Shown piece by piece: positions 37,386-46,487 of a stretch of DNA of 64,000 bases. The stretch lies in assembly GCA_965224205.1 (NCBI GenBank), contig CBDCYN010000015.1, forward strand, positions 3,359 to 67,358. The letters run 5' to 3'. The DNA is from CBDCYN01 sp965224205 (GTDB lineage Bacteria; Planctomycetota; Phycisphaerae; Phycisphaerales; Phycisphaeraceae). The position numbers and the translations under genes were made by a program. The notes under the pieces were generated by a model. That model was given only the letters and a program-made list of their open reading frames with translations, did not search any database and had not been told where the DNA came from. Numbering within the stretch: position 1 is the stretch's first letter; each line of letters opens with the position of its first letter.

Positions 37386-39016
37386 CCCGACGTCACCGGC
37401 TCATTGATTGACTTAACCTTGGTCGTTTCCTGGGCTGTAGGTGATTCAAGAGTTAGGTTGATCACGAGCTTGCATCCAAACGCTTTCTCGAACGCCCGCA
37501 CCTGTTTCTGAACACCCCACATCTCCAGGGCGCTATCTCCGGACACTCGGGGCTCCAGCGCCACGGTTTTCTTGCCCGCTTCGACCAACTCGGCGTTGGC
37601 GATGACCCCCGAGTGGGACCGGTCGAGGCTCTCGGCAATCCGCAGCAGCACCCCCAGCTGGTAGACCGTGGTGCGTTGCGCCTTGGACAAGTCAGCGACC
37701 TCGGGGTGGTTTTTTCTCGGGGCGCCCTTGCGGTGGTAGCGGGCGATGGCGGCGATCATCGCGATCTCGGTCTGGTCAAATCCTAACAGGTCCGCGTTGC
37801 GGATCAGGTAGTACGTGTGGGCGTGGTGGTTCTCGAACGACAGGAACACCCCGATGTCGTGCAACAACCCCGCGTAGCCGAGTAGTTCTCGTTCTTTCTC
37901 ACCATAGGGGTGGAGCCCCATTTTTGACCCGGAATCGAACAGGTCCATCGCCAGGTGGGAGACCCGTTTGGCGTGGTCTTCGTCAAACCCGCAACGCCTA
38001 GCCAGCAGCAGGACGCTGCGGCGCCGGATAGAGAAATGGTCCTCCAGGCCTGCTGGATTGCGACGCCCCACGTAGTCAATCAGCAGCCCGTCGCGCAGCC
38101 CTCGGGGGCTGGTCACAACCTGCTCGATATTGAGTTGACCCATCAGGCACTCGATAATCGCGGCGCCGCCGAGGATGATGTCCGCCCGGCTGGGGTTGAT
38201 CCCGGGGACCTTGCGGCGTTCGTCGAGGGGCAGGGCGCACAGCCGTTGGGTGACCTCCCGGAGATGGTCATGTCGCAACACCAGACCCTCGGTAGGAGCA
38301 GAATCTGGGAACATTTTAGCGGCGATCTCGGCGAGGTTGTTGATCGTCCCCGAGCTGCCCAGGCACAGGTCGATTTCGTACGGTTTAATACTCTGGATGG
38401 CCCGGACCGCGGCGCTACAGACGTGTTGACAAACCAATTGATAATGCTGGGGGGTGATGGGGCTGGTCGGGTCGTTGAGTTGGAATGTCTGGCTGAGGCG
38501 GATCGAGCCCATCCTCAGGCTCGTGAGGTACATCGGCTCTTGCTCGTCGCCCACGATCAGCTCGGTGCTGCCGCCGCCGATATCGATGAACACCGTGGTG
38601 CGGCCGTCGAGGTGGTAACCCCGGGACACGCCCAGGTAGATCAGGCGGGCTTCTTCCTTCCCGGAGATAACCCGCACGTCGAGGCCCGCTTCTCTCTGGA
38701 GCAGGTGCAGGAACCGGCGTCTGTTGCGGGCGTCACGCGTCGCGGCGGTAGCGACCGCGATAATCTGCTCGGCCCCGAATCCTTCGGCCATACGCACGAA
38801 CTTCGAGCAGATCACCGCGGTGCGGAGCATCGCTTCTTGCTCAAGCCTCTGCTCGAAGATCTCGCCCACGCCCAGGCGGGATTGCTCCTTCTGCTCACTG
38901 AGCACCGTGAAAGACTGGTTGGGGTTGAACCTCGCGATCAACAGGCGCACCGAGTACGTGCCGATATCGATAAAGGCGACGACCTGACCCGAGTTGTCCG
39001 TTACCGAAGGGACCAT
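37382..39016 (-). CDS. ppx: Exopolyphosphatase / guanosine pentaphosphatase (Ppx/GppA)
   Basis: A 544-residue enzyme that removes terminal phosphate from polyphosphate or pppGpp. The ASKHA domain is complete: FIDIGTYSVRLLIARF near residue 15, the AVATAATRDARNR loop, the catalytic FIDIGGGSTELIVGDE, LGSSGTINNLA. A C-terminal HD-type domain follows (AGLLHDIG, ENHHAHTYYLI, RIAESLDRSHSG). The 3' gene of the polyphosphate cluster, it starts 16 bases inside the preceding HD gene. Preference for polyP over pppGpp is inferred from the ppk1 context. Confidence 0.92.
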   Translation of the reverse strand: MVPSVTDNSGQVVAFIDIGTYSVRLLIARFNPNQSFTVLSEQKEQSRLGVGEIFEQRLEQEAMLRTAVICSKFVRMAEGFGAEQIIAVATAATRDARNRRRFLHLLQREAGLDVRVISGKEEARLIYLGVSRGYHLDGRTTVFIDIGGGSTELIVGDEQEPMYLTSLRMGSIRLSQTFQLNDPTSPITPQHYQLVCQHVCSAAVRAIQSIKPYEIDLCLGSSGTINNLAEIAAKMFPDSAPTEGLVLRHDHLREVTQRLCALPLDERRKVPGINPSRADIILGGAAIIECLMGQLNIEQVVTSPRGLRDGLLIDYVGRRNPAGLEDHFSIRRRSVLLLARRCGFDEDHAKRVSHLAMDLFDSGSKMGLHPYGEKERELLGYAGLLHDIGVFLSFENHHAHTYYLIRNADLLGFDQTEIAMIAAIARYHRKGAPRKNHPEVADLSKAQRTTVYQLGVLLRIAESLDRSHSGVIANAELVEAGKKTVALEPRVSGDSALEMWGVQKQVRAFEKAFGCKLVINLTLESPTAQETTKVKSINEPVTSG

Positions 39017-39663
39017 TGCACCTCGATCGTTCGTTTCAAGACCGTTTCGAGCAGGTCAGATTTCCGCAGGGCCGTTTCACGCTCTAGGTCGGCCGGGCTA
39101 TGGGTGACGCAGCTTATCACGATAGCGTTTTGTGAAATTGTACAGCGTAGACCCCGCACGATGCTGCGATGGCCTCGATCCAGGCCGTCGGCGGTGCGCA
39201 GCAATCCCGCCAAAAGGCGGACGTCGGCCTGATCACCGGGCTTGAGAGCAGTGTAGTGATCGTGTTTCTCGCTGGGCAGGGCTTTGCGGTGGTAACGGGC
39301 GATCGAGCCGACGATCAGCCGTTGACGGTTTTCCCACGGCAGCAGAGGCGATTCAACGATGTAACGCAGACTCGCCTTGTGGTGGCCCTTGCCCCCATCG
39401 ACCCAGCCGATGTCATGTAGCAACGCCGCGCACGTGAGCCAGTGCTTCCTTTTGTCGTTGAGTCGGTGCAGGCTGGATAGCCCCTCAAAAAGGTTCAGGG
39501 CCAACGCAGTGACTTGGTGGGCGTGGGCGTCTTCGTAACAGCAGCGTTGGGCCAGCTCGAAGACCGGCTCCAGGTGCGGGTCGAGGCTGGGCTGAGAGAA
39601 CCCCCCGGCGGTGGCCTGAATCTCGACACCGGTCGCGTTAAGTGATGGGTCCGCTAGATCCAT
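39001..39663 (-). CDS. HD-domain protein of the polyphosphate cluster
   Basis: A 220-residue protein related to the C-terminal HD domain of Ppx/GppA rather than to signalling HD-GYP proteins. Motifs: HAHQVTALALNLFEG, CAALLHDIGWVDGGKGHHKASLRYIVES, ARYHRKALPSEKH and RTADGLDRGHRS. These match the equivalent positions of the adjacent Ppx (LLHDIG, YHRKGAP, ESLDRSHSG). It may be a stand-alone accessory phosphohydrolase or a regulatory partner of Ppx, with which it overlaps by 16 bases. The ATG at 39663 was taken; a GTG at 39699 is possible. Confidence 0.75.
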   Translation of the reverse strand: MDLADPSLNATGVEIQATAGGFSQPSLDPHLEPVFELAQRCCYEDAHAHQVTALALNLFEGLSSLHRLNDKRKHWLTCAALLHDIGWVDGGKGHHKASLRYIVESPLLPWENRQRLIVGSIARYHRKALPSEKHDHYTALKPGDQADVRLLAGLLRTADGLDRGHRSIVRGLRCTISQNAIVISCVTHSPADLERETALRKSDLLETVLKRTIEVQWSLR

Positions 39664-39756
39664 CGATTGCTTGCCTGTTGTTCTCCTCGCATCTACCACG
39701 GTATCGTCATTCTATCTCTAATTCTGTCTTACAAGGTTGACTGAATGGGCACCGTG

Positions 39757-39782
39757 TAGCCCCTGTGATTCACAGGGGGCTA
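39757..39782. repeat. R4 hairpin repeat, copy 2
   Basis: TAGCCCCTGTGATTCACAGG followed by GGGCTA. It is a near-perfect palindrome with the same TGATTCA centre as the hairpin at 14899. It lies between the CHAD and HD genes of the polyphosphate cluster. Confidence 0.75.
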
Positions 39783-39809
39783 AGTGCGATGACTCTTATC
39801 GTAAACGGT

Positions 39810-40868
39810 TCAACGATTGCTGAAATTTGATTCCTTGGCCCCCGTGTCGGTGAACGGATTCTTGTCTAGATTGACAACTACCTCGACCCTTCGGTCATCT
39901 TCCTGGATCTGGTGCCTTAGCTGCTGCCAGCTGCCAGCGGTAGTGAGCCGGTCCCATAGTTCAATAAGATCCTGGTGAAGGGTCGCCCGAGCGGCGCGTC
40001 GGTTGGCCAGCAGGTAGTCTATACCTCGTTTAACCCGGCCAAACCCCCGGCTGTGTCCGAAAAACGCTTCAAACCGGGCCTTCTCGCGATCGAGGAACCG
40101 CGGCAAAGACTCGATCCATACGTCGCAGTCGTGGATATCGCCCAGGAGCGTCTGGATCGTTCGCATCATCTTGATCTGTGGCTTGAGCTTGTTTTCGTAA
40201 AGTGACGCGTAAGCCTCGAGGGTGTAGCGCAGGTGCTTGGCGGCGATCCGCATCTGGTGCAGCTCCTCGATATGCTGGGGCTGTTTCAGGTAACGCTCGA
40301 AGACCAGCATCTGCTCGAGATCGTTGAGGATGACCTGGGCAGCTTGGTGCTCGAGGCGGTGGGGGGCGTCGGCATTAACGCCGTGACTGGCGCGGCCTTC
40401 GACCTGGATCCGCCGCATCGTCTGTTGGATGTTGCCGACCAGCCCGGTCTTTTCCAATCGGTCCATCGCGGAGATGACGCCGGGCTGGACGCGCTGTCGC
40501 TGTTGACGCAGCCTCAGCAGCAGCCGGGCGATCCCGGGCTCGTAGCGGCGTTTGTCCGATTGGGCCAATCCATTGATGAACCGATCTAGAAACTCGATCT
40601 GGACATCAAGATCTCGTGCTGGTCCCAACGCCCGGGTGACCCGGGTGATCCCTTTTTTCCACTTTTTGAGCCTGAGGGCAGGCAAGTACGGCTCAAATAG
40701 CTTCATCGCGTTGCGCAGGCGACGAGACGCGACGCGCATCCGGTGCACGCACTCGATGTCGGCCGCGGCCCGCACGCCGTCGATCTCTACCGATAGGGCA
40801 TCAGCCCGTTTCAGGAGGACGGCGGCGGCGAAGACGTGTTGAGCTGTAATGGCGAGGGGGTCTCCCAT
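39810..40868 (-). CDS. CHAD domain protein
   Basis: A 352-residue all-helical protein. CHAD domains bind inorganic polyphosphate through conserved His and basic residues, and some members locate to polyP granules. Features: VHRMRVASRRLRNAMKLFEP near residues 41-60, LGPARDLDVQIEFL, the second-half ELHQMRIAAKHLRYTLEAY and LGDIHDCDVWIESLPRFL. These repeated His-x2-Arg helices define the family. Its start lies 58 bases inside ppk1, so the two are tightly coupled. A role in polyP granule binding is likely. Confidence 0.9.
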   Translation of the reverse strand: MGDPLAITAQHVFAAAVLLKRADALSVEIDGVRAAADIECVHRMRVASRRLRNAMKLFEPYLPALRLKKWKKGITRVTRALGPARDLDVQIEFLDRFINGLAQSDKRRYEPGIARLLLRLRQQRQRVQPGVISAMDRLEKTGLVGNIQQTMRRIQVEGRASHGVNADAPHRLEHQAAQVILNDLEQMLVFERYLKQPQHIEELHQMRIAAKHLRYTLEAYASLYENKLKPQIKMMRTIQTLLGDIHDCDVWIESLPRFLDREKARFEAFFGHSRGFGRVKRGIDYLLANRRAARATLHQDLIELWDRLTTAGSWQQLRHQIQEDDRRVEVVVNLDKNPFTDTGAKESNFSNR

Positions 40869-43096
40869 ATCTGATCGATCATCGGGTCGGGGTCCGCGGG
40901 CTGGGCCTGGGTCTGTGTTTTTAGTTGCGCCGTCTTGGGTGGCGGTTCGTCACCGGCGCCATTTTCCTGAATCAGGCCCGCGTTTTTTCGCGCCAGCTGC
41001 ATGAGCGTGAGGTGGGTGCCGGTTTGTTTCGGGTCGGACGGTTGGCGTTGCGTATAGCTGCCGTCATGGTGCAGGTCCCAGCACTGGCGTTGGTCGCGGA
41101 GCATGACCTGGAGGATCTCCCATAATTTTAGCCGGCAGGCGGGGTCCCGGACCGGGGTGATCACCTCGACCCGGTTCGAGAGGTTGCGGTACATCCAGTC
41201 GGCTGAGCCGATGAAGAACTGCCCCTGCGTGGGCGGGTCGGCCCCGGATCGGAAATAGAAGACCCGCGAGTGCTCGAGGAACCGCCCGATCACCGAGGTC
41301 ACCTTGATGTGGTCGCTCAACCCGTCGACCCCCGGCCGCAGGCAGCAGAAACCGCGGATAATCAGATCAATCGGCACCCCCGCCTGCGAAGCGCGGTACA
41401 GCTCGCTGATAATCTTGCGGTCTTCAAGGCTGTTCATCTTCGCGATGATCCCCGCGGGCCTACCCTCTTGGTGGTGAGTGACCTCGTCACGGATCAGGCT
41501 CAAGAAACGCTTGCGCATGGTCGTCGGGGCCACGAGCAGGTACCGGTAATCTGATTTGGTCGACCGCCCGGTGAGGTGGTGGAACAGTTCGACCACTTCG
41601 CGCGCCAGTTCGGGGCGGCAGGTCAGCAGGCCCAGATCGGTGTAGAGCTTGGCGGTCTGCACGTTGTAGTTGCCCGTGCCGATGTGGGTGTAGCAGCGGA
41701 CGCCGTCCGTTTCTTGTCTCGCGATCAGCATCAGCTTGGTGTGTGTCTTGAGGCCGACGACCCCGTAGACGACGTGCACGCCCGCCTGTTCGAGCTGCTG
41801 AGCCCAGTAGATGTTGCGCTGCTCGTCAAACCGGGCTTTGAGCTCCACGAGGCAGATGACCTGCTTGCCCCGTTCAGCGGCTCGCATGAGGCTATCCATC
41901 AGAGGGCGGCTTTCGCCGATGCGGTAGAGCGTGACCTTGATCGCCAGCACCTTCGGGTCGTCCGCGGCGGCGGCCACAAGGCGCTCGACACTGGCGGAGA
42001 AGCTCTCATATGGGTGGTGTACCAGCATGTCCCCAGAGCGGATGACGCTAAACAGATCGGCTTCGTTGTCTGCGAGGATCGGGGGCACCACGGGGTTCCA
42101 CGGGTCGTATTTGAGGTCGGCCAACGGCAGATCCGCGATCGGGTTCAAGCCGCAGTAGTCCAGCTGGGCCGGCAGCTCGTACGCGTCGGCGTCGGAAAGC
42201 TCCAGCTCCTCCATCAGCAGCTTGAGGATCCAGGGGTCGGGGTTGGGCCCGTGCTCAACCCGCACGATTGAGGCGAACCGGCGTTGCTTTAACTCGCTTT
42301 CAATCAGCTCTAGCAGGTCTTCGGCGTCGTCATCATCGAGCTCGACGTCGGCGTTGCGGGTAACCCGGAACGGGGTAACGCTAAGGACTTGCATCCCGGG
42401 GAACAGGGCATCGAGATGGTGGTGGATGACGTCGATGAGGCTGATGAAGCGGGATTCGTCTTGGTGCTCGTCGGTCTCGAGCTGTAGCCACCGGGGGAAA
42501 ACGTCTGGGACCTTCACCCGGGCGAACAGCCGGTCGTCTTTGCCCAGGTGTGAGAGCTTGACCCCCAGCGAAACCGACAGGTTTGAGATAAATGGGAACG
42601 GGTGACCCGGGTCGACCGCGAAGGGTGTGACCACGGGGAAGACGTTCTCGTGGAAATACTGCTGGGCGAACCGTTGCTCGGCCCTGGTGAGTTCATCCCA
42701 GCTCAATAAGTGCACGTGGTGCTGCCTCAGCAGCGGCAAGATCTCTTGGGTGTAACACCGGGCCTGGTCATTGAGCAGTTCGAGGACCACCGTCCGGATC
42801 GCCGCCAGCTGCTGGGCGGGGGTCAACCCGTCGATCGATACACTCGAGACGCCCGCGAGGATCTGCCGCTTGAGCCCCCCGACGCGCTTCATGAAAAACT
42901 CGTCGAGATTCGAGGTGAAGATCGACAGGAAACGCACACGCTCAAGCAACGGGGTGCGCTCATCGAGGGCCTCGTGCAGGACCCGACGGTTAAACGCCAG
43001 CCAGCTCAGCTCGCGGTTGAAGAACCATTCGTGTGAGTCGGTCGGCTTGGTCCAAGTGGCGACTAGGGGGCCGGGATTACGCTGGTTTTGCGTCAT
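40811..43096 (-). CDS. ppk1: Polyphosphate kinase 1
   Basis: A 761-residue enzyme that reversibly polymerises the gamma-phosphate of ATP into polyphosphate. All four PPK1 domains are represented: FNRELSWLAFNRRVLHEA at the N-terminus, FTSNLDEFFMKRVGGLKRQI, SFSASVERLVAAAADDPKVL, then the catalytic LVELKARFDEQRNIYWAQQL and CYTHIGTGNYN with the phosphorylated His. The C-terminal domain holds GSADWMYRNLSNRVEV. A Pro/Gln-rich tail of about 65 residues follows, encoded partly over the CHAD start. First gene of the cluster ppk1-CHAD-HD-ppx. Confidence 0.96.
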   Translation of the reverse strand: MTQNQRNPGPLVATWTKPTDSHEWFFNRELSWLAFNRRVLHEALDERTPLLERVRFLSIFTSNLDEFFMKRVGGLKRQILAGVSSVSIDGLTPAQQLAAIRTVVLELLNDQARCYTQEILPLLRQHHVHLLSWDELTRAEQRFAQQYFHENVFPVVTPFAVDPGHPFPFISNLSVSLGVKLSHLGKDDRLFARVKVPDVFPRWLQLETDEHQDESRFISLIDVIHHHLDALFPGMQVLSVTPFRVTRNADVELDDDDAEDLLELIESELKQRRFASIVRVEHGPNPDPWILKLLMEELELSDADAYELPAQLDYCGLNPIADLPLADLKYDPWNPVVPPILADNEADLFSVIRSGDMLVHHPYESFSASVERLVAAAADDPKVLAIKVTLYRIGESRPLMDSLMRAAERGKQVICLVELKARFDEQRNIYWAQQLEQAGVHVVYGVVGLKTHTKLMLIARQETDGVRCYTHIGTGNYNVQTAKLYTDLGLLTCRPELAREVVELFHHLTGRSTKSDYRYLLVAPTTMRKRFLSLIRDEVTHHQEGRPAGIIAKMNSLEDRKIISELYRASQAGVPIDLIIRGFCCLRPGVDGLSDHIKVTSVIGRFLEHSRVFYFRSGADPPTQGQFFIGSADWMYRNLSNRVEVITPVRDPACRLKLWEILQVMLRDQRQCWDLHHDGSYTQRQPSDPKQTGTHLTLMQLARKNAGLIQENGAGDEPPPKTAQLKTQTQAQPADPDPMIDQIWETPSPLQLNTSSPPPSS

Positions 43097-43499
43097 TCTT
43101 GAATTCTATCCGTACGTATATCCAGGGACCGTATCGGTGATCTTGCCGACGCCGGGGTTGATCGTAGAGCGTAGAAGATTCGTCCTCCCATTCTATACGC
43201 ATCGTGTATCAAAGTACGGCGTCGGGCACGCGCAGGACGCCGAAAATTTCCTTGCCGCGTACACGAGTGATGCCGCCATTTCATCCGGGATGGGTATATC
43301 CGGGAAGGACACACCCACCACTAGCCAGGCCTCAACTTGGCGCTGTGGTATTAATGTCTTACCGGGTCGGTCGCCGCGGCACCCAAGCGAACCTCTGGTC
43401 GACTCATCCCATCTCATCGTGTATCTTCGCACAGCATGGAGGGCAATCATGTAGTCAAGGGCTTCCTGCGTCATAAAATCGCCATGAGGGATCCTGCTT
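43097..43499. other. Intergenic region with R1 repeat
   Basis: A 403-base divergent gap between ppk1 and the aminopeptidase gene. The R1 copy A (43194-43306) occupies its middle. Promoters for both genes should lie here, but none can be named with confidence. Confidence 0.55.
43194..43306 (+). repeat. Dispersed repeat R1, copy A
   Basis: About 113 bases. It opens with TATACGCATCGTGTATC, a small palindrome, and closes with CATCCGGGATGGGTATA. Between these, GGCGTCG and TTGCCGCGTACACG-GTGATGCCGCC match copy B (61894) at the same spacing. Confidence 0.8.
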
Positions 43500-45101
43500 A
43501 TGTATCGACAGATCCGGATGGTTTCAGCGACCGATAACCGCTCGGTCGAAGCGATCGCCGTCGCGATGTTCAAAAACCCTAAGCCGCGGGTGCCTGCGGG
43601 GTACGCCGAGCTGGACGATCAGCTGGGCGGGTTGTTGTCGCAAGCGATAGCTAGACCAGAAACTCTGCTTGAGAAAGGTGGACTGGTGACCTTGTACCCG
43701 GGGGATGGCCAGGCCGTTTCCAGGAAGGGCACAGCGGCCAAACGGGCTAAACTCAAGCGAGTTTTTATCATCGGTCTGGGGGAGGAGAAATCGTTTACGC
43801 CCGAAGCGATCCGCGTGGGCAGCGCGAAACTGGTGCGGGCCGCGTCCGCGGCGGGGTTGCGGCGTGTGGGCCTGGACCTCACCACCGGGCTGGGCGACCG
43901 GCTCGAAGCTGAACCCATCGGTCGCGCCGCTGGCGACGGGCTGGCGATCGGTAACTTCCGGTATCAGGCGTACCAGGGTCAGGGGCAGTCGGATCCGAAG
44001 AATCCCAAACCGGTCGACCTGACGGTCCAAAGCGACGGGGCATGCCAAAAAGGGTTGAACCGAGGCTTGGCGATCGGGGAGTCGGTGAACCTCGCCCGCG
44101 AACTGGCCGCGACCCCGCCGAACGTGGCCAACCCCCGTTATTTGGTGGACCGTTGCCAACGTATGGCTCGACGCGTGGGGCTGCGATGCACCGTGATCGA
44201 CGCCAAACGCGCCAAGCAGCTCAAGATGCACGGCCTGTTGGCTGTCGGCGCAGCCGGGTCGACGCCCCCGGCGTTGATCTGCCTCGAGCACCGCCCCCAA
44301 TCGAAGTCGAAAAAGAAGAATGCCAAAGGGACCTCTAGCCGTGGCCCGATCACGCTGGTGGGCAAAGCGGTGACGTTCGACACCGGCGGTTACAGCCTCA
44401 AACCGTCTGCAAGCATGGACGGGATGAAATACGACAAGTGCGGAGGTATGGCCGTGATCGGGGCCATGCACGCGGTCGCCCGGCTGAACCTGCCCCAGCA
44501 CGTCGTGGGCCTGATCCCCACCGCCGAGAACATGGTCGACGAAAAAGCCTACCGCCCGGGGGATATCCTCACGATGTCCAACGGGGTGACCGTCGAGGTG
44601 ACCAACACCGACGCCGAGGGCCGATTGATCCTCGCCGACTCGTTGGCGTACGCGGCCAAGCATTATCAGCCCAAAGCCGTGGTCGACCTGGCGACGCTCA
44701 CCGGCGGCGTGGTCGTGGCCCTGGGCAGTGTCTGCGCGGGGTTATTCTGCAATCAAGACAAGCTGCGCCACACCCTCCTACAAGCCGGCGACGATAGCGG
44801 AGAACGGTTGTGGCACCTGCCGCTGTGGGATGAACACAAGAAGCAGATGCAGGGCACGCACAGCGATATCGTCAACTCCGCTGGGCGTGAGGCCCACCCG
44901 ATCCAGGGTGCCGCGTTCCTGAGTTATTTCGTCGACCCCAAGGATTTCGCCGCCCTACCCAAGACCCCATGGGCTCACATCGACATCGCCGGGGTGTCGG
45001 ACGTCAAGGACGGGAAGAACCCCTTGTTCCCAGATAAGGGGCCCACGGGGTTCGGCGTGCGCCTATTGGTGCGTGCTTTGGAGCAGTGGGGTAAGGCATA
45101 A
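43500..45101 (+). CDS. Leucyl aminopeptidase (M17, PepA-like)
   Basis: A 533-residue cytosolic metallo-aminopeptidase that removes N-terminal residues from peptides. The C-terminal catalytic domain has VGKAVTFDTGGYSLKPSASM (metal-binding Asp, Lys), the signature NTDAEGRLILADSLAYA and LATLTGGVVVALG. The N-terminal macro-like domain spans roughly residues 1-190. A short Lys-rich loop (SKSKKKNAKGTSS) lies before the catalytic core. GAGGG ten bases upstream supports the ATG. It stands alone, convergent with the AI-2E permease gene. Confidence 0.93.
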   Translation: MYRQIRMVSATDNRSVEAIAVAMFKNPKPRVPAGYAELDDQLGGLLSQAIARPETLLEKGGLVTLYPGDGQAVSRKGTAAKRAKLKRVFIIGLGEEKSFTPEAIRVGSAKLVRAASAAGLRRVGLDLTTGLGDRLEAEPIGRAAGDGLAIGNFRYQAYQGQGQSDPKNPKPVDLTVQSDGACQKGLNRGLAIGESVNLARELAATPPNVANPRYLVDRCQRMARRVGLRCTVIDAKRAKQLKMHGLLAVGAAGSTPPALICLEHRPQSKSKKKNAKGTSSRGPITLVGKAVTFDTGGYSLKPSASMDGMKYDKCGGMAVIGAMHAVARLNLPQHVVGLIPTAENMVDEKAYRPGDILTMSNGVTVEVTNTDAEGRLILADSLAYAAKHYQPKAVVDLATLTGGVVVALGSVCAGLFCNQDKLRHTLLQAGDDSGERLWHLPLWDEHKKQMQGTHSDIVNSAGREAHPIQGAAFLSYFVDPKDFAALPKTPWAHIDIAGVSDVKDGKNPLFPDKGPTGFGVRLLVRALEQWGKA

Positions 45102-45106
45102 TCATG

Positions 45107-46165
45107 TCACGGTGACGACGGCGAGCTTAGGTTGTCTAGCCGGCCAGCGAGCAGCGCCGCCACGGGGACCGTGAGCTGCATCCGCCCCAGGAGGATCTTC
45201 ATCACCGCGGTGATCGGAGTGGCCAGGAACATCCCGATCACGCCCCAGATCATCCCGAAAAAGATCAGCGAGATCAGCACCGTCACCGGGTGCAGGTCCA
45301 GCGACTGGCCCATGAGCTTTGGCTGGATCAGGTTGCCGACAACGAACTGGATCCCCGCGGGGATCACCACGACCAACACCTTGACCGTAACCGATAATTC
45401 CGGGTTCAATAGCGCCACCGGCACCGGCAGCAGCGTCGCGATCACCGACCCAATATTGGGGATGAAGTTGAACAAGAACGCCAAGAACCCAAACACCCAC
45501 GCGAACTCCACCCCCAGCGTCGCCAGGGTCAGCCCTACCAACACCCCCGTGGTCCCCGAGACGAACACCATCGTCAGGACGTAGCTCTTGATCCTCGACT
45601 CGACCACGCTCAGCAGGCTGTCCGTTGGCCGCTGCCCCGGCGATCGGCCCAGGAGCATAAAGATCATGAAGATCCCCACCAGCATCCCGTTGGAGAGGAT
45701 GTTGGCGATCGAGCCGATCATCCCCTTGGCGATCGTGCCCACCGAGCTCTGGGCGTATTCGATCACCGATTGCGTCAGGTCGTCTTTCTTGACCCCGAAC
45801 CGCTCCAACGGAAGCATCTGAGCGGTCTTTTCCAGCAGCAGGTTGATCTGTTGGCTGTAGACCTGTGAGTTTGCGGCCATCTGCGCCACCGACGCCGACA
45901 CCAGCAGCCACAGCAGCGCCAAAATCACACACCCCAACAATACCGCCACCCCGATCGCCACGTAACGCGGGATCCGCAGGTGCTTCATCAAAAGCTCGAT
46001 CACCGGCGTAAGGCAGTACGAAAAGAACACCGCTAGGACAAACGGCACGAGCACCGGGCTTAGCCAGTTCAACGCCGCCCCCACCGCGATGGCGCTAAGG
46101 ACCATCAGGCACACGGTCTGGATGCGCCGATCAAGATCCAGTGATGGAAGGTCCGGAACGTTCAT
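45107..46165 (-). CDS. AI-2E family transporter (PerM-like)
   Basis: A 352-residue polytopic membrane protein of the AI-2 exporter / PerM superfamily. It has about eight hydrophobic segments: paired helices near residues 20-70, a long soluble stretch (about 95-145) and the later helices. The family hallmarks FAWVFGFLAFLFNFIPNIGS and GNLIQPKLMG are present. Members export diverse small molecules or ions (Na+/H+ exchange in some), so the substrate is open. AAGGA five bases before the ATG at 46165 sets the start. Confidence 0.88.
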   Translation of the reverse strand: MNVPDLPSLDLDRRIQTVCLMVLSAIAVGAALNWLSPVLVPFVLAVFFSYCLTPVIELLMKHLRIPRYVAIGVAVLLGCVILALLWLLVSASVAQMAANSQVYSQQINLLLEKTAQMLPLERFGVKKDDLTQSVIEYAQSSVGTIAKGMIGSIANILSNGMLVGIFMIFMLLGRSPGQRPTDSLLSVVESRIKSYVLTMVFVSGTTGVLVGLTLATLGVEFAWVFGFLAFLFNFIPNIGSVIATLLPVPVALLNPELSVTVKVLVVVIPAGIQFVVGNLIQPKLMGQSLDLHPVTVLISLIFFGMIWGVIGMFLATPITAVMKILLGRMQLTVPVAALLAGRLDNLSSPSSP

Positions 46166-46487
46166 GTGGTCCTTGCACAAAGCGGGGGTGTCGGGCTCAG
46201 GCCGTCACTATACCGCCGTCGCCAGGGATTGTCCGGCCAGGATCGGTGCGGGGTTATGTGTAGCAATGACTTAGGCGACCTTCGCCGCGACAACGCGCGT
46301 CAACGGTCTTCGGGAGCGTCCAACTTTGAACGATGAGCGATCGCGATGATGGTCACGACGCCGCACCCGTAGGAATATCCTCAAGACGTACAGGCTTCGA
46401 CGGGGACACACGCTTCGCGTTAGCGTTAGGTATCCAGCCTCAGAGAAGCGCACGGGCCCGGCGTGCCCGCGTCGCGGTGCGCGGCAG
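46166..46487. other. Intergenic region, nothing identified
   Basis: A 322-base divergent gap between the AI-2E permease and hpnC. No repeat of the families described, no RNA gene and no clear promoter was found. Confidence 0.5.

Noticed and set aside
43524..44663. 379-codon ORF opposite the leucyl aminopeptidase gene
   Set aside because: Antisense shadow; the plus strand carries the complete M17 signature.
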